Positions 42,001 to 50,365 are shown, counted from the stretch's first letter. The stretch is 64,000 nt of DNA from JALOAT01 sp041685115 (GCA_041685115.1 JAWLGK010000009.1:53194-117193), one strand, 5' to 3'. The notes: a model not told the origin generated them from the letters alone. Translations and numbers: made by a program.

Positions 42001-42806
42001 TCGCGAAACCCCGCGAGGGAGAAAAACTTCGCTTCAAGGACTTGCAGGCCCAACCCCGCACGGTCATCTCCTCGCCCATCTGGAGTGGCATCGAGTCGGA
42101 GCATGTGAATTACACCGGCAGTTACACCAACGTGCACGAATCCATTCCGTGGCGCACCCTGACCGGGCGTCAGCAGTTTTATCTGGATCACCGCTGGATG
42201 CTGGACTTCGGCGAAGGTCTCGCGGTCTATAAGCCGCCCATCGACACCCATTCGCTCGATTCGATTGCCAGCGAACGTGGCAACGGTAATCCGCAACTGA
42301 TCCTCAACTGGATCACGCCTCACCAGAAATGGGGGATCCACAGCACCTATACCGATACCCAGCCCATGCTCACCCTGTCCCGCGGCGGTCCCCACGTGTG
42401 GCTCAACGAGCAGCAGGCCGCCGCAGCGGGCATCATCGACAACGACTGGATCGAGATCTTCAACACCCATGGGGCCGTGACCGCGCGCGCCGTGGTCAGT
42501 CAGCGCGTGCCCGCGGGCGTGGCCATCATGTATCACGCCCAGGATCGCACCATCAACGTGCCTGGTGCGGAAACCACCGGGCGGCGCGGCGGGATCCACA
42601 ACAGCGTCACCCGCATCATCCCGAAACCCACACACATGATCGGCGGCTACGCACAGCTGTCCTATGCCTTCAACTATCACGGCACCGTGGGTTCCAACCG
42701 GGACTTCTACGTCGTCGTGCAAAAGATGCGGCGGGTGGATTGGTCGCAGAAGGCGCTCGATGCCTCGCCGTCGCGGCGCGTGAACGATAGCGAGGGTCGC
42801 CAATGA
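39075..42806 (+). CDS. narG: Respiratory nitrate reductase, alpha subunit
   Basis: 1243-residue catalytic subunit of the membrane-bound, cytoplasm-facing nitrate reductase; it holds Mo-bisMGD and the FS0 cluster. The N-terminal cluster region STHGVNCTGSCSW has the His and first cysteines, with the last in GCPRGAS. The Mo-coordinating Asp lies in YDWYCDLPPASPQ. Conserved NarG blocks such as VNYTGSYTNVHESIPWRTL and HKWGIHSTYTD-like HQKWGIHSTYTDTQPM are near the C-terminus. The ATG at 39075 follows narK with GGGAGGG upstream; length agrees with E. coli NarG (1247). Confidence 0.98.
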   Translation: MSHLQDRLLFFRKRIEPFSGKHGMLTHEDRNWEDGYRTRWQQDRVVRSTHGVNCTGSCSWKIYVKNGLITWETQQVDYPKTRPELPDHEPRGCPRGASSSWYIYSPVRLKYPLIRSRLLRLWREARATLDPVAAWASIVEDEAKAQSYKRIRGQGGFVRSTWDELLDIIAAANVYTIKTYGPDRIIGFSPIPAKSMVSYAAGTRYLSLIGGVCLSFYDWYCDLPPASPQVWGEQTDVPESADWYNAMYLMVWGSNIPQTRTPDAHYFAEVRYKGAKTVVVSPDYSEATKFADTWLAPKQGTDAALALAMGHVILKEFHLDRRCDYFDDYCRRFTDLPMLVTLRRQGDDLVADRFLRAADLEDNAQQDNNPEWKTIVIDEATGYLVAPFGSIGYRWGEAGRWNLDLHDPVSERPLRPQLSVFEGRDDLVSVTFPYFGGDGEEKVLRRPVPVRRIYRGNQQLIVTTVYDLMLANYGLDHGTAGTTAEQGYALDAPYTPAWAERHCGVPRKTIIAVAREFAMNAEQTEGRSMVVVGAGINHWYHNDMIYRAIINLLVMCGCVGRSGGGWAHYVGQEKLRPLAGWTPLAFALDWYRPPRQMNGTSFFYNHTGQWRHETVRPADILGPLAQPNEAHFIDYNVRAERMGWLPSAPQLNTNPLELTRKAQAAGRDAVEYAVEALKSGELRFASEDPDHPDNFPRNLFVWRSNLLGSSGKGVEYFQRYLLGALDGASAPDLAERNESRPQEVVWRDPAPRGKLDLVVTADFRMTSTGLYADILLPSATWYEKEDLNTTDMHPFIHPFTAAVQPLWESRTDWDIFKGLAKRFSELAAKHLGTRDDLVVTPLQHDTPAELGQALDVCDWKRGECAPVPGKTMPNMRVVSRDYGAVHDMFTAVGPLMREIGNGGKGLVWETVRELDALARLNRRVQKEGIAQGLPQLDTAVHACEMILQLAPETNGEVAVRAWQALSRSTGREHAHLAKPREGEKLRFKDLQAQPRTVISSPIWSGIESEHVNYTGSYTNVHESIPWRTLTGRQQFYLDHRWMLDFGEGLAVYKPPIDTHSLDSIASERGNGNPQLILNWITPHQKWGIHSTYTDTQPMLTLSRGGPHVWLNEQQAAAAGIIDNDWIEIFNTHGAVTARAVVSQRVPAGVAIMYHAQDRTINVPGAETTGRRGGIHNSVTRIIPKPTHMIGGYAQLSYAFNYHGTVGSNRDFYVVVQKMRRVDWSQKALDASPSRRVNDSEGRQ

Positions 42807-44386
42807 AAATCCGTGCCCAAGTGATGATGGTCATGAATCTCGACAAGTGCATCGGCTGCCACACCTGTTCGGTCACCTGCAAGAGTGTGTGGACCTCGCG
42901 CAAGGGGATGGAATACGCCTGGTACAACAACGTCGAGACCAAGCCGGGCGTCGGCTACCCGAAGGAATACGAGAACCAGGAACGCTGGAAAGGAGGCTGG
43001 GAGCGCAAGCGCAACGGCCGCATCGTGCCGAAACAGGGAGGGCGTCTGCGCCTGCTCAGCAAGATCTTTGCCAACCCCCACCTGCCGTCCATCGACGACT
43101 ATTACGAGCCCTTCACCTACGACTATACGCACCTGGTCGACGCACCGGAGATGGAGCAGCTCCCCACCGCCCGGCCGGTCTCCATCGTCAGTCGCGAGCA
43201 GATGGAGAAGATCCACTGGAGCGCCAACTGGGAGGACGATCTGGGCGGCGACTTCGCCAGCCGCTCCAAGGATGTCTGCATGGACGGGCTCGACAAGGAG
43301 GTGCTGGCGCAGTTCGAACGCACCTTCATGATGTATCTCCCGCGCATTTGCGAACACTGCCTCAATCCCACCTGTGTGGCCTCCTGCCCGTCGGGTGCGC
43401 TCTACAAGCGCGAGGAGGACGGCATCGTGCTGGTCGATCAGGACCGCTGCCGTGGCTGGCGCATGTGCGTCAGCGGCTGCCCGTACAAGAAGGTGTATTT
43501 CAATTGGGTGACCGGCAAGGCGGAGAAGTGTGTGTTCTGCTATCCGCGCATCGAGGCCGGCCAGCCGACGGTGTGCTCGGAGACCTGCGTCGGCAGGCTG
43601 CGTTACCTGGGCGTGCTGCTGTACGACGCCGACCGCATCGAGGACGCGGCCAGCGTCGCCGACCCCAAGGACCTCTATCCTGCGCAACGGGGCCTGTTCC
43701 TCGACCCGGCCGACCCAGCGGTGATCGCGCAGGCGCGGCGCGACGGCATTCCCGACAGCTGGCTCGACGCGGCACAGCGATCGCCGGTCTACAAGCTGAT
43801 CGTGGAGTGGAAGGTGGCGCTGCCGCTGCACCCCGAATACCGCACCCTGCCCATGGTCTGGTACGTGCCGCCGCTGTCGCCGGTCATGCCCGGCCTGGAA
43901 GCGGCGGACACCCAGGGCGACGACATCATCCCTTCACTGGACGCGCTGCGCATACCGGTGAAATACCTCGCCAACCTGCTCGCGGCCGGCGACGAGGGGC
44001 CGGTGATGACGGCCTTGCAGCGTCTCATCGCCATGCGCACCTACATGCGCAGCAAGGCCATCCAGGGTGCCCCGGACGCCGCGCCAGCCGACCTGGCTGG
44101 CTTGCGCACCGCGCAGATCGAAGAGATGTACCGCTATCTCGCCATCGCCGACTATGACGACCGCTATGTGATCCCCACCAATCACCAGGAGTTGGTGGAA
44201 AACAGCTACAACGACCAGCGATCGGTGGGGTTTTACTTCGGCAACCAGTCCCCCGAGGGCATCAGCGCGCCCACGCTGTTCGGCACCGTGCCGGAACAGA
44301 CCCTGACCTTCGTCGACCCGGAGACCTGGAAGAAGCAGCAGGCGGCGGCGAAAGCGGAAGCGGATAACAAGGAAGACAGCGCGTGA
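42803..44386 (+). CDS. narH: Respiratory nitrate reductase, beta subunit
   Basis: 527-residue iron-sulfur electron-transfer subunit. Four cluster motifs are visible: CIGCHTCSVTCK (near residue 14), CEHCLNPTCVASCPSGA, CRGWRMCVSGCPYKK with the Trp that makes this a 3Fe-4S cluster, and CVFCYPRIEAGQPTVCSETC. The C-terminal part includes the standard YRYLAIADYDDRYVIPT-like stretch (MYRYLAIADYDDRYVIP). It overlaps narG by 4 bases (ATGA). Confidence 0.98.
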   Translation: MKIRAQVMMVMNLDKCIGCHTCSVTCKSVWTSRKGMEYAWYNNVETKPGVGYPKEYENQERWKGGWERKRNGRIVPKQGGRLRLLSKIFANPHLPSIDDYYEPFTYDYTHLVDAPEMEQLPTARPVSIVSREQMEKIHWSANWEDDLGGDFASRSKDVCMDGLDKEVLAQFERTFMMYLPRICEHCLNPTCVASCPSGALYKREEDGIVLVDQDRCRGWRMCVSGCPYKKVYFNWVTGKAEKCVFCYPRIEAGQPTVCSETCVGRLRYLGVLLYDADRIEDAASVADPKDLYPAQRGLFLDPADPAVIAQARRDGIPDSWLDAAQRSPVYKLIVEWKVALPLHPEYRTLPMVWYVPPLSPVMPGLEAADTQGDDIIPSLDALRIPVKYLANLLAAGDEGPVMTALQRLIAMRTYMRSKAIQGAPDAAPADLAGLRTAQIEEMYRYLAIADYDDRYVIPTNHQELVENSYNDQRSVGFYFGNQSPEGISAPTLFGTVPEQTLTFVDPETWKKQQAAAKAEADNKEDSA

Positions 44387-44394
44387 GGACGGAT

Positions 44395-44940
44395 ATGAAA
44401 GAATTCAAGCTCATCGCCATCCTGCTGACCTATCCCGAACCCTGGTGGCTGGATGAAGCGGAACAGCTGCAGATTGCGCTGGAACGCTGCGACCCGCAGG
44501 CCGCACGTCTGCTTGCGCCCTTCCTGGCGGAACTCCGCAGCGCCGATCGCCTCTGGCTGCAGGAGCGCTACGTCGAGACCTTCGATCGGGTCCCCGAGCA
44601 TGCGCTGTATCTCCTGCAACACACGCAGGAGGAGTCCTCCCGGGGCAAGCGGATGTCCGCGCTGGTCGAGCGCTACCGCGCGCACGGCCTGGAGATCAAC
44701 GGCAACGAGCTGCCGGATTATCTGCCGCTGTTCCTGGAATACCTTTCACTGCTGCCACCTCCCGCGGCGCGGCGCGAACTGGCGCCGTACAGCAACGTCA
44801 TTGCCACGCTGCACGAACGCCTCGCCCGTCATCGAAGCGCCTATGCTCCATTGTTCGACGCCATTGCCCTGCGCGGGGACAAGCCGGTCGCCCTGACGGG
44901 CGGCGCCCTCATGGGGCGTCTGTGGCAGAGGAGCCCTTGA
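44395..44940 (+). CDS. narJ: Nitrate reductase assembly chaperone
   Basis: 181-residue NarJ, a dedicated cytoplasmic chaperone needed for Mo-cofactor insertion into NarG. Typical are the start MKEFKLIAILLTYPEPWW, the QERYVETFDRVPEHALYLLQH region and GNELPDYLPLFLEYL. The ATG at 44395 with GAGG 8 bases upstream is preferred over a GTG at 44383 that overlaps the narH stop. One base separates its stop from the narI ATG. Confidence 0.96.
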   Translation: MKEFKLIAILLTYPEPWWLDEAEQLQIALERCDPQAARLLAPFLAELRSADRLWLQERYVETFDRVPEHALYLLQHTQEESSRGKRMSALVERYRAHGLEINGNELPDYLPLFLEYLSLLPPPAARRELAPYSNVIATLHERLARHRSAYAPLFDAIALRGDKPVALTGGALMGRLWQRSP

Positions 44941-44941
44941 A

Positions 44942-45682
44942 ATGGATCTTCTTCATCACCTGCTGTTCGGCATCTATCCCTACATCGGACTCGCCGTGTT
45001 CTTTCTCGGCAGCTGGATCCGCTACGACCGGGAGCAGTACACCTGGCGCAGCTATTCCAGTCAGATGGTGCAGCCGCGCTGGATGCTGTGGGGGAGCAAT
45101 CTCTTTCACGTCGGCATCCTGTTCCTGTTCTTCGGCCATTTCCTGGGCCTGTTGATCCCTCCCGCCGTGTACCACGGCATCGGTCTCTCCACGCCGGGAA
45201 AGCAACTGCTTGCCATGGTAACCGGCGGCGTCGCCGGGCTGACCTGCCTGGCCGGTCTTTCGCTGCTGCTCTACCGGCGCTGGACCGAGCCGCGCGTGCT
45301 GGCGAACACAGGTCGCATGGACAAGGGCATCCTGCTGTTGCTTGCGGCCATCCTGGTGCTCGGGCTGTTGGGCATCGTGGCTTCGCTCCGGCATCTCGAC
45401 GGCGAGGTGATGGTGCGGTGGGCGGAATGGTCACGCGGCATCTGGACCGTGCGCCCCGACGCCGCGGTTCTCATCCAGGACACGCCATGGATCTACAAAC
45501 TCCACGTGCTCGCCGGCATGACGCTGTTCCTGCTGTTTCCTTTCAGCCGGCTGGTGCACGTGTGGAGCGGGTTTGCCGTGGTTTCCTACTTCACGCGCCG
45601 TTATCAGATGGTGCGCCGGAGGGGCAATGTGGCGCGCACCGTGGTGAGGCGCGACGCTGATCGAGGCCGGCAGCGGCCCTGA
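44942..45682 (+). CDS. narI: Respiratory nitrate reductase, gamma subunit
   Basis: 246-residue membrane cytochrome b that oxidises quinol and anchors NarGH. Five helices are visible. Candidate heme ligands are the histidines in NLFHVGILFLFFGHFLG (second helix) and in WIYKLHVLAGM and RLVHVWSG (last helices). The N-terminal YPYIGLAVFFLGSWIRYDREQYTWRSYSSQ is diagnostic. The ribosome site lies in the narJ 3' end. An SQR-like gene follows after 11 bases, so the transcript probably continues. Confidence 0.97.
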   Translation: MDLLHHLLFGIYPYIGLAVFFLGSWIRYDREQYTWRSYSSQMVQPRWMLWGSNLFHVGILFLFFGHFLGLLIPPAVYHGIGLSTPGKQLLAMVTGGVAGLTCLAGLSLLLYRRWTEPRVLANTGRMDKGILLLLAAILVLGLLGIVASLRHLDGEVMVRWAEWSRGIWTVRPDAAVLIQDTPWIYKLHVLAGMTLFLLFPFSRLVHVWSGFAVVSYFTRRYQMVRRRGNVARTVVRRDADRGRQRP

Positions 45683-45693
45683 GGGAGGCAAGC

Positions 45694-47238
45694 ATGGTGG
45701 AGATTGTCGTTGCGGGCGCCGGCATCGCCGGCACGCTGGCGGCCTATGCCCTGCGGGACAGGCTCGGCCAGGAGGCGGCCATCACGGTGGTGTCCAACAA
45801 GGAGTATTTCGAGTTCGTGCCGGCCAATCCCTGGGTGGCGGCCGGATGGCGGCGCCTTCCCGATGTGGCCTTTCCCATCGGACCTTACCTCGGCGAACGA
45901 CAGATCGCGTTCAGGCCTACCGGGCTGGCAGCTGTGCACCCTGCGGCGAACGAAGTGGAACTGGGCGATCGCACGCGGCTGCGCTACGACTTCCTAGTGC
46001 TGGCCACCGGGCCCCAGGGTGCGGTCGACGCGATCCCGGGTCTGGACCCGCGCTGCGGCCATTGCCATTCGGTATTGCGTGTCGAAGAAGCCATGCAGGC
46101 CCATGCGCGCTATCGCGCATTCGTGGCCCAGCCCGGCCCGCTCGTCATCGGCGCCATGCCCGGCGCGTCCGTGCTGGGGCCCATCTACGAACTGGCGTTC
46201 CTGTTCGATTCGGATCTGCGTCGGCGCGGCATGCGCGCACAGGTACCGATCACGATCATCACCCCCGAACCCTATCCGGGACACCTGGGCTTGGGCCAGG
46301 GGCGCCATCGCGCCCTTGAGCAGGCATTGGCGGCGGCGGACATCCAATGGTTCTGCAACGCCGGCACCACGCGCATCACCGCCGACAAGGTGCAGTTCAC
46401 CCGCCACGACGAGCAAGGGAATGCGCAGGACATGCTGGAAGTGCCGTCGTCCTTCTGTGTCTACTGGCCGCGCTTCCGCGGCATCGACGCCCTGCGTGAT
46501 GGCGCGGGCGGATTGGCCGATGGGAACGGGCTGGTCGAGGTCGACAGCAGCCTGGCGAACCGCAACTTCCCGAACGTGTTCGCAGCAGGTCTGTGCGTGG
46601 CCCGCCCGCCGATCGACGCCACACCCTTGCCGGTCGCGCCACCGGAATCGGTGTTTTCCATCGAAGCCGAGGTCGAGGCCGTCGCACGGAACATCCAGGC
46701 CACGATGCGCGGGGAGCCACTGGTCGATGCCGAAGTGCGGCGCGTGCAGTGGATCGCCGATCGTGGCGAAACCGGTGCGGCCCGTCTCTCCGAGCCGCAC
46801 GTGCCCGTGTCGAATGTCAACACGCTGAAACAGGGCCGCTGGGTCCATTCCGCCAAACTGGATTTCGAGAAGCGCTTCGTGAACCGCATTCGCCTGCGTC
46901 CCGCCGCGGCCGGCTGTCCCGGCGGGGAGATCGGGACCGTGGCGTCCCGCCTACGGGCGGGACAGGCCCTGCCGCAAGAAGAACTGCAAGCGGTGCTGGC
47001 CGAACTGTCGCTGCCAGTACCTCGTACCCTGTTCGACGACTTGCGGGCCTTGGCGAAGACCAGTGAACGGGAGCCGGCGGAACTGGCGCGTGAGCTGCTT
47101 GCCGCGGCGCTCGCAGATACGCGGCGCTGTCTCAGCGATGCCTTTCTCGCCGAAGTGGAGCGGAGCAGGTCCGAACTGATCGCCGCCGAACGGCCCGAGG
47201 CCCGGCCTGGCGCCGAGTTCGAAGGCGGGGCACCCTGA
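45694..47238 (+). CDS. SQR-family flavoprotein lacking catalytic cysteines
   Basis: 514-residue FAD oxidoreductase of the sulfide:quinone oxidoreductase fold. Dinucleotide loop VAGAGIAGTLAAY (6-18); SQR blocks GPLVIGAMPGASVLGPIYELAF (split at 148-169), PYPGHLGLG, NVFAAGLCVARPP and GRWVHSAKLDFEKRF (381-395). From memory of the Acidithiobacillus enzyme, all three active-site cysteines are replaced: Leu128, Val160 and Gln352/Trp353. Instead a CGHC motif appears at 121-124. A helical extension of about 110 residues (405-514) is added. GGAGG precedes the ATG, 11 bases after narI. Likely a quinone-linked enzyme feeding or regulating Nar, with a substrate other than sulfide; this is inference. Confidence 0.85.
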   Translation: MVEIVVAGAGIAGTLAAYALRDRLGQEAAITVVSNKEYFEFVPANPWVAAGWRRLPDVAFPIGPYLGERQIAFRPTGLAAVHPAANEVELGDRTRLRYDFLVLATGPQGAVDAIPGLDPRCGHCHSVLRVEEAMQAHARYRAFVAQPGPLVIGAMPGASVLGPIYELAFLFDSDLRRRGMRAQVPITIITPEPYPGHLGLGQGRHRALEQALAAADIQWFCNAGTTRITADKVQFTRHDEQGNAQDMLEVPSSFCVYWPRFRGIDALRDGAGGLADGNGLVEVDSSLANRNFPNVFAAGLCVARPPIDATPLPVAPPESVFSIEAEVEAVARNIQATMRGEPLVDAEVRRVQWIADRGETGAARLSEPHVPVSNVNTLKQGRWVHSAKLDFEKRFVNRIRLRPAAAGCPGGEIGTVASRLRAGQALPQEELQAVLAELSLPVPRTLFDDLRALAKTSEREPAELARELLAAALADTRRCLSDAFLAEVERSRSELIAAERPEARPGAEFEGGAP

Positions 47239-47287
47239 TCTTTCGCGCAGGTACAGGCAATTCCTGCCAACGACCGAATGGTGTTGC

Positions 47288-47357
47288 CCCGCGCGTAGAT
47301 CTCGGGAATGCGCTTGGCGGCGCTGCTGGCCACATCGATGGCTACGCGCTGGAGTGT
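47288..47357 (-). pseudogene. Duplicated fragment of the cysQ 5' end
   Basis: About 70 bases match the start of cysQ (48246-48317) with only a handful of differences, in the same orientation. For example CACATCGATGGCTACGCGCT is identical in both. Read on the minus strand it encodes LQRVAMDVASSAAKRIPEIYARG-like residues, close to the real CysQ N-terminus, then loses similarity. It lies between the SQR-like gene and the 3' end of intact cysQ. The rest of the 295-base gap 47239-47533 shows nothing recognisable. Confidence 0.8.
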
Positions 47358-47533
47358 CGTGACGGGCGACCCGCGGATGCTTTGGCAAATGCAGCAGCTC
47401 GAAGCGGTGGAGTATCTCCCCGCATGCCCGGTGCGGCCTCACACGCCACGAACCGAGGCATCGCGGCGGGAGGCCCACGCCTGGACCGGAGGAAAGGCGT
47501 GTTCCTGTGTCCCCGTGGTGATTTCGAGCGTCG

Positions 47534-48346
47534 TCAGAGATAGCGTGACCAATCCACGCGCGGATCACCGAAGGCGAAGAAGTGCGGGTTCAGCAGTTCT
47601 TCCTTTTCGTTGTAGCGAAATGGCCGCATGGCCATGTCGGTGAGCAGGCCGCCGGCCTCTTCGAGCACGCATTGCGCCGCCGCGGTGTCCCATTCGGAAG
47701 TGGGGCCGAGGCGCGGATAGACGTCGGCCTTGCCCTCGGCCACCAAGCAGGTCTTCAGCGCGCTGCCCATGCTGATGAGCTCGTATTCGCCGAGGTTCGC
47801 CAGGAAGCGTTCCAGGGAGTCGCCGCGGTGGGAACGGCTGCCCGCCACCGTAACGGGGATGTGGCCGTGCGGACGGGTGTGGATGCGCTCGGCCGCTGAC
47901 ACGCCGTCTCGCTTGAAGGCGCCCTGGCCGCGGCAGGCGTAGTAATACACCCCCAGCACCGGCGCGTAGACCACGCCCAGCACCGGTTCGTGGTTGTCGA
48001 TGAGGGCGATGTTCACGGTGAACTCACCGTTGCGCTTGATGAACTCACGGGTGCCGTCGAGGGGGTCCACCAGCCAGTAACGCTGCCAGCTCGCACGCTC
48101 GTCGAAGGGGATGTTCGCGGATTCCTCGGACAGTACCGGGATCTCCGGCGTGAATTCCGCAAAGCCGTCATCGATGATGGCATGGGCGGCCATGTCCGCC
48201 TCGGTGAGAGGCGATTGATCCTCCTTGTGCTCGACGCTGTAGCCCCGCTCGTAGATCTCGAGAATGCGCTTGCCGGCGCTGATGGCCACATCGATGGCTA
48301 CGCGCTGGAGTGCGCACGGGTCGGCGGTGGTGTAGTCCTCAGGCAT
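47534..48346 (-). CDS. cysQ: 3'(2'),5'-bisphosphate nucleotidase CysQ
   Basis: 270-residue Mg-dependent phosphatase of the inositol monophosphatase superfamily that removes PAP from sulfate assimilation and acyl-carrier metabolism. Metal-binding motifs: LSEESANIP (Glu), WLVDPLDGTREFI (DPLDGT), and SEWDTAAAQCVLEEAGG. The N-terminus DVAISAGKRILEIYERG is typical. Its start overlaps the nudE stop by 8 bases, an arrangement found in related bacteria. A piece of its 5' end is duplicated just downstream. Confidence 0.96.
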   Translation of the reverse strand: MPEDYTTADPCALQRVAIDVAISAGKRILEIYERGYSVEHKEDQSPLTEADMAAHAIIDDGFAEFTPEIPVLSEESANIPFDERASWQRYWLVDPLDGTREFIKRNGEFTVNIALIDNHEPVLGVVYAPVLGVYYYACRGQGAFKRDGVSAAERIHTRPHGHIPVTVAGSRSHRGDSLERFLANLGEYELISMGSALKTCLVAEGKADVYPRLGPTSEWDTAAAQCVLEEAGGLLTDMAMRPFRYNEKEELLNPHFFAFGDPRVDWSRYL

Positions 48347-48884
48347 GATTCAAATGTTCCCTGGTTAAAAAAAGTGCAGCAATGCTGCGTGCCTCGGTGA
48401 AGTCGTGTCGGGCGACCAACGCATTGAGTGCGGAGAGCCGCCAGGGCACCACCTCGATTTCCTCGGGTTCATCGCCCGAGCGTTTGTCTGGGTAAAGATC
48501 GCGTGCCAGCACCACGTGGGTGTAGTGTCCCAGGTAGCCGGGGGCAAGACTCATGGAGCTTAGACGAATCAGCGAGCGTGCTCCGTAGCCGACTTCCTCC
48601 TTGAGCTCGCGATCCGCGGCCACCAGCATATCCTCGTCAGGCTCAATGTGTCCCTTCGGCAGGGCCAGTTCATAGCGATCGACGCCTGCTGCGTATTCGC
48701 GGATGAGCAGTACGGTATCGTCATCCAGTAGCGGGACCACCAGCACCGCGCCCCGGCTGGAGCCTACCAGCCGCTCATAGCGGGTCTCGACGCCGTTGGA
48801 GAATCGCAAATCGACCTGCTGCACATGGAACAGGCGTGTACGTGCCAGTGTCTCGGTATGAAGGATCCGGGGTTTCTCGCGCAT
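48339..48884 (-). CDS. nudE: ADP compounds hydrolase NudE
   Basis: 181-residue Nudix enzyme hydrolysing ADP-ribose, Ap3A and NADH. The complete Nudix box is in GHIEPDEDMLVAADRELKEE followed by VGYG. The N-terminus KPRILHTETLARTRLFHVQQV and the LAPGYLGHYTHVVLARDLYP segment are specific for NudE. The ATG is the first of the frame. Coupled to cysQ; yrfG lies nearby on the other strand, as in E. coli. Confidence 0.95.
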   Translation of the reverse strand: MREKPRILHTETLARTRLFHVQQVDLRFSNGVETRYERLVGSSRGAVLVVPLLDDDTVLLIREYAAGVDRYELALPKGHIEPDEDMLVAADRELKEEVGYGARSLIRLSSMSLAPGYLGHYTHVVLARDLYPDKRSGDEPEEIEVVPWRLSALNALVARHDFTEARSIAALFLTREHLNHA

Positions 48885-48948
48885 GCAGCAACACCGTCGT
48901 GGGGACGGTTGATGATAGCGCGTGGAACGCCGGCCGGTCAGGGGGATG

Positions 48949-49626
48949 TCAGGCAGGTTCGAACTTCAGCTCGGTGACCAGCGGGCCTTCGAACCAGGCC
49001 TCCACGTGCAGCTGCGTGCCGGCGGTGGTCACAGCGAATCCCGGCTGGGGCGCCGGACTTGCCGCGATAAACCGCAGGGCCTGTGCGGGCCATGACACCT
49101 CCATGCTCACGTGCATGGGGTAATAACCGTCCAGGAAACGGCGCAGGAAGGGTCCGTTTCGGAGCACGTACTTACCGGTTTCGTCCTGACGCAGGGCGCG
49201 GCTGCGGGTACTGATACACAGGCGCGCGTTCTCGCCCACATCGCGCAGCTGGACCCGCGAGCCGTCGATGACGATGTCGCCGATGTCTGCGTGGCTGTCC
49301 ACGCGCAGTTCGGTGACGCGCTCGGGATTGAACACGATCTCCGTGCTCGCCACCGCGTCCAGGTGCGTGTGGCACTGTTGCAGTCCGACCCAGCCGCTCT
49401 GCAGACTGTCATCGTCGAAGACCACCCGGGTGTGCTGGTGGTGTACGGGCGGACCCGGCGGGCGCCTTGGCAGGAACTCCAGCCGGCCCTCGTTGACGGT
49501 GTTCAATTGCCGTTCGAGCGCCTCCTGGCGGGCCAGTTCGTCGTCAAACGCGTCGGTCATGGCCATCGACGGAGCGAAGAGGAAGGATACAATGAGTACC
49601 GCCCACGGCACTGGCCTGTGGAGCAT
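48949..49626 (-). CDS. Exported protein of unknown function
   Basis: 225 residues with a signal peptide (PWAVLIVSFLFAPSMAM, about residues 7-23). A short charged helix follows (DDELARQEALERQLNTV), then a beta-rich domain (STEIVFNPERVTELRV, IVIDGSRVQLRDVGENARLCIS). It is predicted periplasmic. The start at 49626 was chosen because it begins the signal sequence; the frame itself extends 36 codons upstream. It lies between nudE and yrfG, where E. coli has the unrelated igaA. I do not recognise the family. Confidence 0.75.
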   Translation of the reverse strand: MLHRPVPWAVLIVSFLFAPSMAMTDAFDDELARQEALERQLNTVNEGRLEFLPRRPPGPPVHHQHTRVVFDDDSLQSGWVGLQQCHTHLDAVASTEIVFNPERVTELRVDSHADIGDIVIDGSRVQLRDVGENARLCISTRSRALRQDETGKYVLRNGPFLRRFLDGYYPMHVSMEVSWPAQALRFIAASPAPQPGFAVTTAGTQLHVEAWFEGPLVTELKFEPA

Positions 49627-49669
49627 AAGCTGCGCTCTCTTCCACCGTTTTTCCGAGTATAGGTGGCCT

Positions 49670-50365
49670 ATGGAATTGCACCTGTCATCCGCGCCCGTGT
49701 CATGGTCCGAGGTCCGCACCGTCCTTCTGGACATGGACGGGACCTTGCTCGACCTGCACTTCGACGATTATTTCTGGAGTGAACACATTCCGCTGCGCTA
49801 CGCCGAACGCAAGGGCATCGCGCTGATGGAGGCGCGCCAGGAACTGGAGCCCCACTTCCGACGCATGGAAGGCACCATCCAGTGGTATTGCGTGGACTAT
49901 TGGAGCGACGTGCTGGGCCTGGATGTGGCGCTGCTCAAGCGCGAGGTCGAGCACCTGATTGGCGTGCATCCGCACGTGATCGGTTTTCTGGAGGCCCTGC
50001 GCCGCAGCGGGCGACGCGTGGTGCTGGTCACCAACGCGCACATGAAGAGCCTGGGCCTGAAGATGGAGCGCACGCAGCTGGCCGGTCACTTCGACAGCAT
50101 CGTGTGCTCCCACGAATTCGGTCAGCCGAAGGAATCCCAGGGGTTCTGGGCACTACTGAACGCGCGGGAGGCGTTCGAGCCAGAGCGTACGCTACTGGTG
50201 GACGACTCCCTGCCGGTGTTGCGCGCGGCGCGTGACTACGGCGTGCGGCATCTGCTTGCCGTGTCCCGGCCGAGCAGCCGGCGCCCGGCACGAACGGTTG
50301 ACGACTTTCCCGCCATTCAGACCTTTGCGGAGGTCATGCCGATCGCCGGCGATCCCAGCCCTTGA
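49670..50365 (+). CDS. yrfG: GMP/IMP nucleotidase, HAD family
   Basis: 231-residue HAD-superfamily phosphatase like E. coli YrfG. Motif I is VLLDMDGTLLDLHFDDYFW, motif II VLVTNAH, motif III lysine in FGQPKESQGFW and motif IV LLVDDSLPVL. Cap residues RYAERKGI and VDYWSDVLGLD are typical of this subgroup. AGGTGG precedes the ATG. It converges with ykgJ, the coding regions overlapping by 32 bases at their 3' ends. Confidence 0.93.
   Translation: MELHLSSAPVSWSEVRTVLLDMDGTLLDLHFDDYFWSEHIPLRYAERKGIALMEARQELEPHFRRMEGTIQWYCVDYWSDVLGLDVALLKREVEHLIGVHPHVIGFLEALRRSGRRVVLVTNAHMKSLGLKMERTQLAGHFDSIVCSHEFGQPKESQGFWALLNAREAFEPERTLLVDDSLPVLRAARDYGVRHLLAVSRPSSRRPARTVDDFPAIQTFAEVMPIAGDPSP

Noticed and set aside
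45694..47238. Functional sulfide:quinone oxidoreductase
   Set aside because: The family fold is present, but all catalytic cysteine positions appear substituted.
46461..47333. Leftward frame containing CysQ-like residues read as a gene
   Set aside because: Only the first 70 bases resemble cysQ; the remainder is antisense to the SQR-like gene, so it is a remnant.
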